This document shows positions 18,382 to 26,368 of a DNA stretch of 37,323 nucleotides, piece after piece. The notes under the pieces are model-generated. The model saw only the letters and a list, made by a program, of their open reading frames with translations. It was not told the origin of the DNA and made no database searches. Source of the DNA: Anaerolineae bacterium (GTDB taxonomy: Bacteria; Chloroflexota; Anaerolineae; Anaerolineales; UBA11579); NCBI GenBank assembly GCA_004297445.1, contig SCUK01000017.1, positions 1-37,323 on the forward strand, in the 5' to 3' direction. A program made the translations under genes and the position numbers. Position 1 is the first letter of the stretch, and each line of letters starts with the position of its first letter.

Positions 18382-19731
18382 TTACGACACGTGGGCAAAG
18401 AGGCACTTGAGGTAAGCGCCCTCTTTGTAGGTAATGGGATGGTCGAGAGGGTGGGCGGTGCGTTCGATTTCAACGAGTGAGCGGTGGGCTTCAGAGGCGG
18501 CGTGATGGATGGCGGTGAAGAAGTCTTCGGCGGGGACGCGGCTGGAGCAGGAGGCCTGGACGAGGATGCCGCCGGGGCGCAGGATGGCCAACCCCAGGCG
18601 GGTGAGGCGCCGATACGCGGCGAGGGCTGCGGTGACCTGATCCTGGGCGTGGGCAAACATGGGCGGGTCGATGATGACGAGGTCGAACAGCCGTTTTTCT
18701 GCGGCGAGGCGTTCGAGGGCGATGAAGGCATCCTCGGCGCAGGTCTCGTGGGCGGCTGCGGCGACAGCGGGGTGTGCCTGATTGTGGGCGAAGTTGCGCG
18801 CGGCGGCCTGGAGGGCGGGCGCGCTGATGTCGATGCTGGTGACGTGGCGGGCGCCGCCGCGGGCGGCGTAAACGGAAAAGCCGCCCGTGTAGGCAAAGAG
18901 ATTGAGGACGGTCTGGTCGCGGGAAAGGCGTTCTACCCGCGCGCGGTTGTCGCGCTGGTCGAGAAAGAAGCCGGTTTTCTGGCCGAGGATGGGGTCGGAT
19001 TCAAAGGTCAGGCCGTTTTCAAGGAAAAGCAGCGGACCGGTGAGGGGCGCGCCGGCGAGGAGAAGGCCATCCGTGAGGCCGGAGAGCGCAGCGGGGTTTT
19101 TAGCGAGGGCGCGGCTGAAGCGCAGGATGACTTGCTCCGCGGGGATGACAGTCGGTCGGGCGAAGCCCGCGGAGTTTGGAGTTCCGGCTGTGCCGGAACT
19201 CTCAGGCAATTTCCACGCTGGTGAAGGTGTTTGGGCGACTGACTTAAGAGCGGCGCAAAATTCGTTCAGGTGGGGAATCCAGGCGGCGGTGTAGAGTTTG
19301 AGGACGAGGGTATCGGCGTAGCGGTCGATAACGAGGCCGGGGAGGCCATCGTTTTCGCCGTGGACGAGGCGGAAGCCGGTGGTGGCGGATTCCGGAGGCA
19401 GTTCCGTAAGGGGCGCTCGCAGGGCGGCGGCAGCGGCGAGACGGATTTGGAACCATCCGGCGTTAATGTCGGCGGGGTCGCGGGATTGCAGAATCCGAAC
19501 GCGAATGGCGGATGCCGGGTCGTAGAGGCCGACGGCGAGGAAGCGGCGCTTGCTGTCAAAGATGACAGCGAGGTCACCGGGTTGGCCGGGATGGGATTGC
19601 CGGGTGATAGACTGGTCAAATATCCAGGGGTGGCCGCTGCGCAGGGCGCGCTCGGCGGCGGGGGTGATGCGCATGGCGATGCGTTTTTGGGCGGGGGCAG
19701 GGAGATATGAGAGAAGCGGAGTGAAAGCCAT
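18382..19731 (-). CDS. rlmI: RlmI/RlmK-like class I SAM-dependent rRNA (cytosine-C5) methyltransferase
   Basis: A 449-residue protein. The N-terminal PUA-type RNA-binding part includes RALRSGHPWIFDQSI (28-42), followed by the HGENDGLPGLVIDRY segment (124-138). The linker motif GQKTGFFLDQRDNR is at 250-263. The Rossmann methyltransferase domain has NLFAYTGGFSVYAARGGA (277-294), SID (299-301), IIDPPMF (353-359) and the SCSS motif (394-397). This is the YccW/RlmI architecture, which methylates C5 of a 23S rRNA cytosine; the exact site is inferred. Residues about 175-198 are an insertion encoded by a palindromic repeat. The frame continues upstream to 19782, but MAFTPLL at 19731 is the most likely start. 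Confidence 0.85.
   Translation of the reverse strand: MAFTPLLSYLPAPAQKRIAMRITPAAERALRSGHPWIFDQSITRQSHPGQPGDLAVIFDSKRRFLAVGLYDPASAIRVRILQSRDPADINAGWFQIRLAAAAALRAPLTELPPESATTGFRLVHGENDGLPGLVIDRYADTLVLKLYTAAWIPHLNEFCAALKSVAQTPSPAWKLPESSGTAGTPNSAGFARPTVIPAEQVILRFSRALAKNPAALSGLTDGLLLAGAPLTGPLLFLENGLTFESDPILGQKTGFFLDQRDNRARVERLSRDQTVLNLFAYTGGFSVYAARGGARHVTSIDISAPALQAAARNFAHNQAHPAVAAAAHETCAEDAFIALERLAAEKRLFDLVIIDPPMFAHAQDQVTAALAAYRRLTRLGLAILRPGGILVQASCSSRVPAEDFFTAIHHAASEAHRSLVEIERTAHPLDHPITYKEGAYLKCLFAHVS
19138..19209. repeat. Bipartite hairpin repeat inserted in frame in the RlmI-like gene
   Basis: Hairpin 1 is CGGGC / GCCCG around GAA (19157-19169). Hairpin 2 is GAGTTCCGGC / GCCGGAACTC around TGT (19179-19201). 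On the minus strand it encodes PESSGTAGTPNSAGF... between the second and third conserved segments of the protein. GTCGGTCGG, TTTGGAGTT and GGAACTCT are shared with, or close to, the insert at 8593-8667. Confidence 0.8.
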
Positions 19732-19865
19732 AGCATTGATTTCTTTGAACAGGAGCATTGTACCTGTAGAAACCCTCCACAATGTTTGGCGCGGGACTCC
19801 ACAATTTCTCCACAGCCGGTTGATACAGTAGAGGCATCAACCAAATCAAGACCTGGAGGTATGCA

Positions 19866-20126
19866 ATGTTTGTCAAACAGTTAGTACTGTTTCTAATCGG
19901 CGTGATGATATTCGTTAGTATGCTGGCTGCGGTAGGGTTCGTGGCGTACCAGGCCGGGGCGGCACAGGGCATTGAACTGGACGCGCTGGTCATCGGCCCA
20001 TTGAGCATCATCGGCCTGTTTTGCCTATCCGGCGTGGCCTTCATGATGTTCATGGGCTCGATGGTATTCGTCTTCTGCCCGTTTCGGAAATTCCGCCGAA
20101 CTAATTCGCAAGAATTCGATGTTTAG
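19866..20126 (+). CDS. Small membrane protein of unknown function
   Basis: An 86-residue protein with two membrane segments (about 5-30 and 43-72) and a basic cytoplasmic tail (CPFRKFRRTNSQEFDV). TGGAGGT, 6 bases before the ATG, is a strong ribosome binding site, which supports a real gene. It is 33 bases upstream of the MDR oxidoreductase on the same strand and may be co-transcribed with it. I recognise no family. Confidence 0.7.
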   Translation: MFVKQLVLFLIGVMIFVSMLAAVGFVAYQAGAAQGIELDALVIGPLSIIGLFCLSGVAFMMFMGSMVFVFCPFRKFRRTNSQEFDV

Positions 20127-20159
20127 ATCGATAGTAACCAACCAAGGAGAAATAAACTC

Positions 20160-21137
20160 ATGAAAGCTCTCGTACGCACACGCTATGGACTGAGCGAAGT
20201 CCTCGAAGTCATGGATGTTGAAAAGCCCGTTCCGGCAGACAATGAAGTGCTGGTAAAGGTGCGCGCTTCTTCGATAAATGCGGCTGACTGGTACGAGATG
20301 GCCGGAAAGCCGCTCATCGGTCGGACACAGATGGGGATGATGAAACCAAAGAGCAAGCGGCTGGGCGTGGACTTTGCGGGAACGGTGGAAGCCGTGGGGA
20401 AGGACGTTTTGGATTTCAAGCCGGGGGATGAGGTGTTTGGCGGGAGGAACGGCGCGCTTGCGGAATATGTGTGCGTCCGGAACGCGGTAGTGCTGAAGCC
20501 AGCCAATGTTACGTTCGAGGAAGCAGCTGCTGTGCCGGTGGCGGCGATCACTGCATTGCAGGGGTTACGTGACAAGGGCAACCTCCAGCCGGGGCAGAAG
20601 GTGCTGGTCTACGGGGCATCCGGCGGTGTGGGGACGTACACCGTGCAAATCGCCAAGGCGCTGGGCGCAGAAGAGGTGACGGCGGTGTGCAGCACGGATA
20701 AAGTGGAGGTCGCGCGCTCGATTGGGGCTGACCACGTCATTGACTATACGCGCGAGGACTTTACGAAGAGCAACCGGCGCTACGACCTGATGGCGAACGT
20801 TTCCGGAGGCCGGCCCTGGGCGGAGTGCAAGCGGGTGCTGACACCAGAGGGAACGCTGGTCATCCTCGGGGCGCCGAAGGCGGGCGGCCCGCTCGGTCCG
20901 CTCGGGTATGTCATCAGGGTGCGGCTGGCGTCTTTGCTGAGCAAGCAGAAAGTCATCTTCTTCATCGCCCAGTTCAACCGGCCGGATATGAAAATCCTGG
21001 CCGACATGTTGGAGAGTGGAAAGATTAAATCGGTGATTGACAGGCGTTTTGCGTTGAGCGAGAGCGCGGCGGCTTTTGCGTACTTTGGGGAAGGGCATGC
21101 CCGCGGGAAAGTGGTGATAGAGGTCTCAAAAGGATAA
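20160..21137 (+). CDS. NAD(P)-dependent MDR oxidoreductase, quinone-oxidoreductase/zeta-crystallin type
   Basis: A 325-residue zinc-free medium-chain dehydrogenase/reductase. The N-terminal GroES-like domain includes VKVRASSINAADWYEMAGK and GVDFAGTVEAVGKDVLDFKPGDEVFGG. The Rossmann part has AAVPVAAITALQGLRDKG and VLVYGASGGVGTYTVQIAKALGA, with the nucleotide-binding GASGGVG. The catalytic-zinc ligands of alcohol dehydrogenases are missing, as expected for this subgroup, which reduces quinones or enones with NADPH. AAGGAG precedes the ATG at 20160. The substrate is unknown. Confidence 0.92.
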   Translation: MKALVRTRYGLSEVLEVMDVEKPVPADNEVLVKVRASSINAADWYEMAGKPLIGRTQMGMMKPKSKRLGVDFAGTVEAVGKDVLDFKPGDEVFGGRNGALAEYVCVRNAVVLKPANVTFEEAAAVPVAAITALQGLRDKGNLQPGQKVLVYGASGGVGTYTVQIAKALGAEEVTAVCSTDKVEVARSIGADHVIDYTREDFTKSNRRYDLMANVSGGRPWAECKRVLTPEGTLVILGAPKAGGPLGPLGYVIRVRLASLLSKQKVIFFIAQFNRPDMKILADMLESGKIKSVIDRRFALSESAAAFAYFGEGHARGKVVIEVSKG

Positions 21138-21206
21138 TGCGGGACGTCCGGCAAGCTCCAAACTTCCATTCGGCCAGACGGGCTCGCAATGAGAATTGAT
21201 ATCCCT

Positions 21207-21212
21207 TATACT
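21207..21212 (+). promoter_or_regulatory. Probable -10 element of the response-regulator gene, compatible with a leaderless mRNA
   Basis: TATACT ends 6 bases before the ATG at 21219, with no ribosome binding site between. This favours the start at 21219 over the in-frame ATG at 21189. Confidence 0.45.
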
Positions 21213-21218
21213 CGCCTT

Positions 21219-21905
21219 ATGTCTGAATTAATCCTGGTAGTGGATGATGAGCCCAAGGTGGCACGCCTGGCACGCGATTACCTGGAGAAGAACGGTTTCC
21301 GGGTCATCACGGCGGCGGACGGGCAGGCGGCGCTGGCAACGGCGCGGCGGGAGAAACCGGACCTGGTGATCCTTGACCTGATGCTGCCGAAGCTGGACGG
21401 GCGCGAGGTGTGCAAAATCCTGCGGCGCGAGAGCGATGTGCCCATCATCATGCTGACGGCGCTTTCCGAGGAAATTGACCAGGTAACCGGTCTTGAAATC
21501 GGCGCGGACGACTACATCAGCAAGCCGTTCTCGCCGCGGGCGCTGGTGGCGCGGGTGCGGGCGCTGCTGCGCCGGACGCGGGGCGAGGTGCGTGCGCCGA
21601 GCCTGCTGCGGGTTGGCGGGCTGGTGGTGGACGCCGAACGCTACAGCGTGACGATGGATGGGGAACCGCTCAAACTGACGCCCAACGAATTCAAATTGCT
21701 GCAGGCGCTGGCGGGCCGCGCGGGACAAACGCTGACGCGCCAGCAATTACTGGAAGAATTGCACGGGACGGCGACGAGCTTTGACCGCAGCGTGGATTCG
21801 CATATCAAGAACCTGCGCAAGAAACTGGAAACTGCGGCGGGAAAGCCGATGATAGAGACGGTGTACGGAATCGGCTACCGCTTCATCGAGGAACATCAGC
21901 CTTGA
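21219..21905 (+). CDS. OmpR/PhoB-type DNA-binding response regulator
   Basis: A 228-residue two-component regulator. The receiver domain (1-115) has the acidic pair D9/D10, phospho-acceptor D53 in LILDLMLP, T80 and K102 in SKPFSP. The winged-helix effector domain (about 128-225) shows LTPNEFKLLQALAGRAGQTLTRQQLLEELHG and SVDSHIKNLRKKLE with the final VYGIGYRF hairpin. The histidine kinase starts 42 bases downstream and is its likely partner. Target genes are unknown. Confidence 0.95.
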   Translation: MSELILVVDDEPKVARLARDYLEKNGFRVITAADGQAALATARREKPDLVILDLMLPKLDGREVCKILRRESDVPIIMLTALSEEIDQVTGLEIGADDYISKPFSPRALVARVRALLRRTRGEVRAPSLLRVGGLVVDAERYSVTMDGEPLKLTPNEFKLLQALAGRAGQTLTRQQLLEELHGTATSFDRSVDSHIKNLRKKLETAAGKPMIETVYGIGYRFIEEHQP

Positions 21906-21946
21906 GTTACATGTTATGAACGGCAAGAAGCCTCCGAGTTGCATCC

Positions 21947-23044
21947 ATGACTGAAGCCCAGCCCAGCAGCCCTGCGTCGCGGCGGCGGCATGCGCAATTG
22001 CGGCGGCTCCTGCCGATGATCCTGGCGGCGCTGGCGGCCGCCCTGCTGTTCATCGGCGGGTCGGCGGCGGCGCTGTACCTAGTTTTCTCGGAATACTCGG
22101 GGGTGAGAAACCTGTGGCTGCTGGTGTGTTGCGCGCCGTTCACCGTGGTGGTGGGCGGATTTATCATTGTTTTTAATCTATACACTCGCTTTGGTGAACC
22201 TTTGCGGCAATTGTTCCGGGCGATTGATTCGGTGGCGGAAGGCGACCTGAGCGTGCGGGTGCCAAAAGATGATTCGCCCCAGTTCGGCGAGTTAATCAAG
22301 CGTTTCAACAAGATGGTGGTTGAACTGGAACGAGCGGACCAGCAGCGGCGCAACCTGACGGCGGACATCGCGCATGAACTGCGTACACCGCTGCACATCA
22401 TCCAAGGAAACCTGGAAGGCGTGCTGGATGGGGTTTACCAGGCGACGCCGGATCACATCAATGACACTCTGGAAGAAACGAAATTGCTGGGGCGGCTGGT
22501 GAACGACCTGCAAACGCTTTCGTTGGCTGAATCGGGACAACTGCCCTTGCACCCGACGCGTTTTATGGTTGCCGACCTGCTGGATGACCTGATGGCGAGT
22601 TTTTCCTCCCAAGCCGAGGCGCTGGGGATTGAGCTGAAAACCGGAACCGGCGACCCCGGCCAGCACCTGACGGCAGATTACGTGCGGCTCAACCAGGTAC
22701 TTTCCAACCTGGTGAGCAACGCGCTACGGCATACTCCGGAGGGCGGGACAATCACCGTGGAGACCGAAACCCTGACCGGCGAGGCGCGAAACGTACGGAT
22801 ACGAGTCACGGATACGGGCGTAGGAATCTCGGCCGAAGACCTGCCTTTCATCTTTGACCGATTCTGGCGGGGAGACAAGTCGCGCACGCGGGATGGGCAT
22901 GTGAGCAGCGGGCTGGGGCTGGCGATCGCGCAGCAGCTGGTGCAGGCGCATGGCGGGACGATAGAGGTTGAATCCGAGGTGGGGAAGGGTACGCGATTCG
23001 TGATTGATTTGCCGGAGGAGATCCCGCAGGTGGAAGAAATCTAG
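21947..23044 (+). CDS. Membrane sensor histidine kinase, HAMP-HisKA-HATPase
   Basis: A 365-residue kinase partner of the regulator just upstream. Two membrane segments (about 22-47 and 57-79) enclose only a very short external loop. The sensed signal is therefore probably in or near the membrane. HAMP is at about 80-130, and HisKA has the phosphorylated H143 in DIAHELRTPL. The ATPase domain has NLVSNALRHTP (254-264), DTGVGI (289-294), FDRFWRGD (303-310) and SSGLGLAIAQQLV (320-332). All catalytic boxes are intact. No strong ribosome binding site precedes the ATG. Confidence 0.94.
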   Translation: MTEAQPSSPASRRRHAQLRRLLPMILAALAAALLFIGGSAAALYLVFSEYSGVRNLWLLVCCAPFTVVVGGFIIVFNLYTRFGEPLRQLFRAIDSVAEGDLSVRVPKDDSPQFGELIKRFNKMVVELERADQQRRNLTADIAHELRTPLHIIQGNLEGVLDGVYQATPDHINDTLEETKLLGRLVNDLQTLSLAESGQLPLHPTRFMVADLLDDLMASFSSQAEALGIELKTGTGDPGQHLTADYVRLNQVLSNLVSNALRHTPEGGTITVETETLTGEARNVRIRVTDTGVGISAEDLPFIFDRFWRGDKSRTRDGHVSSGLGLAIAQQLVQAHGGTIEVESEVGKGTRFVIDLPEEIPQVEEI

Positions 23045-23089
23045 GCGAAAGGCGGCTTTGGAAAAAGAATTTTGGTACGTTGTGGACGG

Positions 23090-23109
23090 CAGCGGGCTGA
23101 AGCCCGCTG
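23090..23109. repeat. Palindrome CAGCGGGCT / AGCCCGCTG, copy 2
   Basis: Same word as 11923-11942, including the GA centre and the following TCTG. Confidence 0.75.
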
Positions 23110-23212
23110 TCTGCAGTTGAGCAACCCGCAATAGGCCAAGAAATCAGCCTGTTTCAAGAGAATCCGACAAGGGATGCTTCCGGATGACGGAGATTCGGGC
23201 GGGGGATGGGGA

Positions 23213-23233
23213 GGGCCGGTCTAAGACCGGCCC
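23213..23233. repeat. Palindrome GGGCCGGTCT / AGACCGGCCC
   Basis: Ten-base arms around a single A, followed by CCCTACGG. The CCCCTAC ending also borders the palindromes at 4443-4470 and 5976-5995, which suggests one superfamily. Confidence 0.7.
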
Positions 23234-23382
23234 CTACGGAGAGGGCGGGGGAATTCTTTTAGATTGATAAATCTTTCAAAGAAGGCGGCACGGGATGCTT
23301 CGCTGCGCTCAGCATGACAGGGATTTAGGGCGGAAGGTGGGGGGGGTTGGTGGAGTGAACCAAAACGCCAACCGGAGGTGTT

Positions 23383-23510
23383 CCGTCCAGCGTATCTTCG
23401 GAAAAACTAAGCGCAGTTCAATTGGAATCCGGGCCAGTTCCGGGGATCGAGTCCAGCATAACTTCGGAAAATGTCCAGAGTCCGTTATGACCTCGGAAAA
23501 CATCCGTTCT
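23383..23510. repeat. Left member of an inverted repeat flanking the TIR-NB-ARC gene
   Basis: The first 26 bases (23383-23408, with CGTATCTTCGG) are the exact reverse complement of 26404-26429. The last 21 bases (23490-23510) match the reverse complement of 26369-26389 at 20 positions. A central unit (23451-23478) repeats the GTCCAGC...CTTCGGAAAA theme a further time. Confidence 0.8.
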
Positions 23511-23592
23511 GCTTTCGGGGGCGAGGTTGTAGAGGATGTTAGCTAGGAAGTCCCCGCTCTTTCTTAGTTTGAAAACGTACATTTCAGGTCGC

Positions 23593-23605
23593 GGTGGAGA
23601 TGGCG
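23593..23605. repeat. 13-base direct copy of the ssrA 3' end
   Basis: GGTGGAGATGGCG is identical and in the same orientation as 26455-26467, the acceptor end of the tmRNA gene. Confidence 0.5.
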
Positions 23606-23617
23606 CTGAGGCAGGGT

Positions 23618-26233
23618 CTATTTACTCTCCATCTCCTCAATCAACGCTGCCAGACTGCGGCGCGCGCTTTCCGTGTTGGGATGATTGGGAGTTTTTGCTT
23701 TCAAAATAGCGAGGGCGCGTTCGTAAAGCGGGCGTGCGGCGAGCAGGTCACCGGTGGAGTACAGCAGGGTGGCGAGGTTGTTGAGGCTGGAGGCGGTGTC
23801 GGGGTGGCCGGGACCGAGGGCGGCTTCGCGGATGGCGAGGGCGCGTTCGAAGAGCGGGCGGGCAGCGGCCAGGTCGCCGGTGGCTTGCAACAGGGTGGCG
23901 AGGTTGTTGAGGCCCCGGGCGGTGTCGGGGTGATCGGTGCCGAGGGCGGCTTCGCGGATGGCGAGGGAGCGTTCGTAGAGCGGGCGGGCGGCGGCCAGGT
24001 CGCCGGTGGCTTGCAGCAGGCTGGCGAGGTTGTTGAGGCTCTGGGCGGTGTCGGGATGATCGGGGCCGAGGGCGGTTTCCCAGATGGCGAGGGCGCGCTC
24101 GTGGAGGGGGCGTGCAGCGAGAAGGTCGCCGGTCTCGTGTAGCAGGAGGGCAAGGTTATTGAGGCTCTGGGCGGTGTCGGGGTGATCGGGGCCGAGGGCG
24201 GCTTCGGTGATGGCGAGGGCGCGCTCGTAGAGCGGGCGTGCGGCGGCCAAGTCGCCGGTGGCCTTCAGCAGGGTGGCGAGGTTGTTGAGGCCCGTAGCGG
24301 TGTCGGGGTGGTCGGGGCCGAGGGCGGTTTCCCAGATGACGAGGGCGCGCTCGAGGAGAGGGCGTGCGGCGGGCAGGTCGCCGAGGTCCTGCAGCAGGAT
24401 GGCGAGGTTGTTGAGGCCCGTGGCGGTGTGGGGGTGATCGGGACCGAGGGCGGCTTCGCGGATGGCGAGGGAGCGTTCGTAGAGCGGGCGAGCGGCGGCG
24501 TAGGCGGCCACGGTCTTGAGATGAGAGCCCAGGTGTGCCAGTAGGGCGCTGGTGTTTTCCAACCCGGCGGCATCCGCCAGCGGGGCGAAGGCTTCCAGGT
24601 GCGGGCGCAGGGGCGTGAAGTTGGCGGGCAGGCCGGTTTTGTTGGCCTTACTACATTCAATTGCAAGCGCATCCGCAAAGGCGGTCATGGCCTCGTTTTC
24701 TTTGTCGAGGGCGCGGCCAAACTCGGCCAGCAGGGGGTGCAGGCTGGGCTGGTCGCCGCCGGGGTCATAGGCTAGCAGGCCAGCGCTTTCCAGGGCAGGC
24801 AGCGCTTCGCGCAGGGCGTCCTCGTCCAGGTCGGCGGCGCTGGCCAGAAGAGACAGCGGGATTGGCTGGTTGGGCGCGCACCAGGCCGCCAGCAGGAATA
24901 CGCGGCGGGCAGTATCGTCCTGTATCTGCTCCCACGAGACGAGGAACGAGGCTTTGAGGCTCAGGTTGTGGCCGGTGGGGCTGCCGCCGTCCGGCTGCCA
25001 GTTGTCCAACGAGGGGTCGTCGAGGGCGGCGGTGAGGCGGTCGAGGTAGGCGGGGATTTTCGTGCGCGTGGCGTGCAGGTAGCGCGCCGCCAGGTGAAGG
25101 GCCAGCGGCAGGCGGCCGAGGCGTCCGGCCAGCGCGTCGAGGTCGGCGTCGGGTGGCTTGTCGCCCAGGGCGCGGCGCAGGAAGGCCCGGCTTTCCTCGG
25201 GCGTGAAGGTCGCCAGCGGCAGGGACTTGGCGACGAGGTCGGTAGGCCAGACGGCGTTGCGGGCGGTGAGCAGCAGGCGCAGGTCGCCGCCGGGCAGGAG
25301 TTTCTGGCGGATGAGCCGCAAGTCCGCTTCGCGTTCGAGGTTGTCGAGCACCACGAGGCGCGGGCCGCGGGCGTGCAAGGCGGCAAGCGTGAGCGCCACG
25401 GCGGTGGGCAGGTCGGTATCGGGCAGGGCGAGGCCCATCGCCACGCCGCATTCGGCGATTTCGGAATCGACGGTGTCCGGGTTCTGGCAGTTGAGCCAGT
25501 GCACGCCGGCGAAGCGGCTGCCGTAGCGGTGGCAGAACTCGGCGGCCAGTTGGGTCTTGCCGAGGCCGCCCATGCCGGTGACGGACTGGGTGATGAGCAG
25601 GTTGGCATTGGCGCTGTCCAGCAGGGCGGCGGCGATGGCGTCGAGTTCGGCTGCGCGGCCGGTGAAGGCCGGGTTGGGCGGGTGGGGCAGGCGGGAGCCT
25701 ATCGGCAGGGGTCGGCGCGCGGCCCTCTCCCCCGGCCCCTCTCCCAAGTTTGGGAGAGGGGAGAGGCCGCGTTCGGTGAGGACGTCTATAGGTGGGCGGC
25801 CCTGTATGCCGGCAAGCAGATAGGCAAAGGCGACCGGGTCGTCGAGGCCAGCGCGAAAGTCCACCCAGGTACCCTGTTGCAGGAATTCCGGCAATTCGAC
25901 GTTGGGCTTGTCACGTGGATCTTCTGAATTGGGAAGCAGAACCGGAATCACGCGCCGCGCGCGGTCTCTTACGCGTTTGTTTATTGCGGAGCGCATCTCG
26001 GCGTTTTCCCACGGGCTGATGCCCTTGGCGCTGATGAAAATGGCGAAGGTGCGGGAGTCGTTCAAGGCTTCTTCCAGAGCAGGCTGCCATTCATCGCCGG
26101 GAATCAGATGCCATTTGTCGAGGAAAGGTTGGATGTTTTCCCCGCGTAGTTTTATCGCCAGTTGTTCGACTGCTGGCTTGTCTTTGCTGTTATGGGAGAG
26201 AAAAACGTCGTATTTGAAATCGCCGTCGGTCAA
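23618..26233 (-). CDS. TIR-NB-ARC-TPR protein (STAND NTPase, probable antiphage immune receptor)
   Basis: An 871-residue protein. The TIR domain (about 7-145) starts with KYDVFLSHNSKDK and has W75xxxE79, the usual position of the NADase glutamate. A repeat-derived linker (about 156-180) follows. The NB-ARC/STAND domain has P-loop GMGGLGKT (220-227), Walker-B-like RLVVLDNLE (292-300), LLLTAR (320-325) and GRLPLALHLA (373-382). The C-terminal part (about 585-871) is six full 42-residue kinesin-light-chain-type TPRs plus a shorter last one. Known relatives detect an invader through the TPRs, oligomerise, and let the TIR consume NAD; that role is inferred here. The start is TTG 26231-26233, because a stop lies 18 codons upstream and no ATG or GTG lies between. 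Confidence 0.9.
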   Translation of the reverse strand: MTDGDFKYDVFLSHNSKDKPAVEQLAIKLRGENIQPFLDKWHLIPGDEWQPALEEALNDSRTFAIFISAKGISPWENAEMRSAINKRVRDRARRVIPVLLPNSEDPRDKPNVELPEFLQQGTWVDFRAGLDDPVAFAYLLAGIQGRPPIDVLTERGLSPLPNLGEGPGERAARRPLPIGSRLPHPPNPAFTGRAAELDAIAAALLDSANANLLITQSVTGMGGLGKTQLAAEFCHRYGSRFAGVHWLNCQNPDTVDSEIAECGVAMGLALPDTDLPTAVALTLAALHARGPRLVVLDNLEREADLRLIRQKLLPGGDLRLLLTARNAVWPTDLVAKSLPLATFTPEESRAFLRRALGDKPPDADLDALAGRLGRLPLALHLAARYLHATRTKIPAYLDRLTAALDDPSLDNWQPDGGSPTGHNLSLKASFLVSWEQIQDDTARRVFLLAAWCAPNQPIPLSLLASAADLDEDALREALPALESAGLLAYDPGGDQPSLHPLLAEFGRALDKENEAMTAFADALAIECSKANKTGLPANFTPLRPHLEAFAPLADAAGLENTSALLAHLGSHLKTVAAYAAARPLYERSLAIREAALGPDHPHTATGLNNLAILLQDLGDLPAARPLLERALVIWETALGPDHPDTATGLNNLATLLKATGDLAAARPLYERALAITEAALGPDHPDTAQSLNNLALLLHETGDLLAARPLHERALAIWETALGPDHPDTAQSLNNLASLLQATGDLAAARPLYERSLAIREAALGTDHPDTARGLNNLATLLQATGDLAAARPLFERALAIREAALGPGHPDTASSLNNLATLLYSTGDLLAARPLYERALAILKAKTPNHPNTESARRSLAALIEEMESK
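25728..25768. repeat. Palindromic repeat in frame in the TIR/NB-ARC linker
   Basis: CCCCTCTCCCAA (25736-25747) and TTGGGAGAGGGG (25750-25761) form a 12-base stem. A degenerate second copy of CCTCTCCC lies just before it. The minus strand reads LSPLPNLGEGPGER, a translation typical of a widespread bacterial dispersed repeat. It falls between domains, where extra residues are tolerated. Confidence 0.8.
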
Positions 26234-26261
26234 GGTGGCCCCGATTGTGGTGGATGGAATT

Positions 26262-26290
26262 ATTGTAATCGGAATTGAGCGTCAGCCTAA
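26262..26290 (-). promoter_or_regulatory. Possible promoter of the TIR-NB-ARC gene
   Basis: On the minus strand TTAGGC (26285-26290) and TACAAT (26262-26267) are 17 bases apart. This leaves a short leader of about 25 bases before the TTG start. Confidence 0.4.
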
Positions 26291-26330
26291 GCCAGACCTT
26301 TGCCAGCTATTGAATAACTGCTCACTATAG

Positions 26331-26357
26331 CAAGACAGGCCAAATCGGCCTGTCTTG
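26331..26357. repeat. Hairpin CAAGACAGGCC / GGCCTGTCTTG upstream of the TIR gene
   Basis: Eleven perfect base pairs around AAATC. There is no T run on either side, so it is not an ordinary terminator. It sits between the TIR-gene promoter and the right inverted repeat. Confidence 0.6.
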
Positions 26358-26368
26358 AGCCTCGGCAT

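Larger units (their letters stand above)
23045..23617. other. 573-base intergenic repeat region before the TIR gene's 3' end
   Basis: No credible gene is visible. It holds a second copy of the ACAGCGGGCT-type palindrome (23090-23109), a GGGCCGGTCT / AGACCGGCCC palindrome (23213-23233), a degenerate CTTCGCTGCGCTCAGCATGA word (23297-23316), the left inverted repeat (23383-23510) and a 13-base copy of the ssrA 3' end (23593-23605). Confidence 0.75.

Noticed and set aside
19775-19815. Three CTCCACA words that resemble DnaA boxes, hinting at an origin
   Set aside because: They do not match TTATCCACA closely and no replication gene is nearby.
23295-23546. An 83-codon plus-strand frame across the left inverted repeat
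   Set aside because: Its translation is simply the repeat units; no start signal, no conserved pattern, and the same repeat on the other side has no such frame.
23618-24544. Regular 126-base periodicity that could look like a repeat array or CRISPR
   Set aside because: It is fully explained by the TPR units of the minus-strand protein; there are no unique spacers between identical repeats.
26331-26357. Terminator of ssrA
   Set aside because: The hairpin is almost 100 bases beyond the tmRNA end, has no T run, and lies beyond the inverted repeat.
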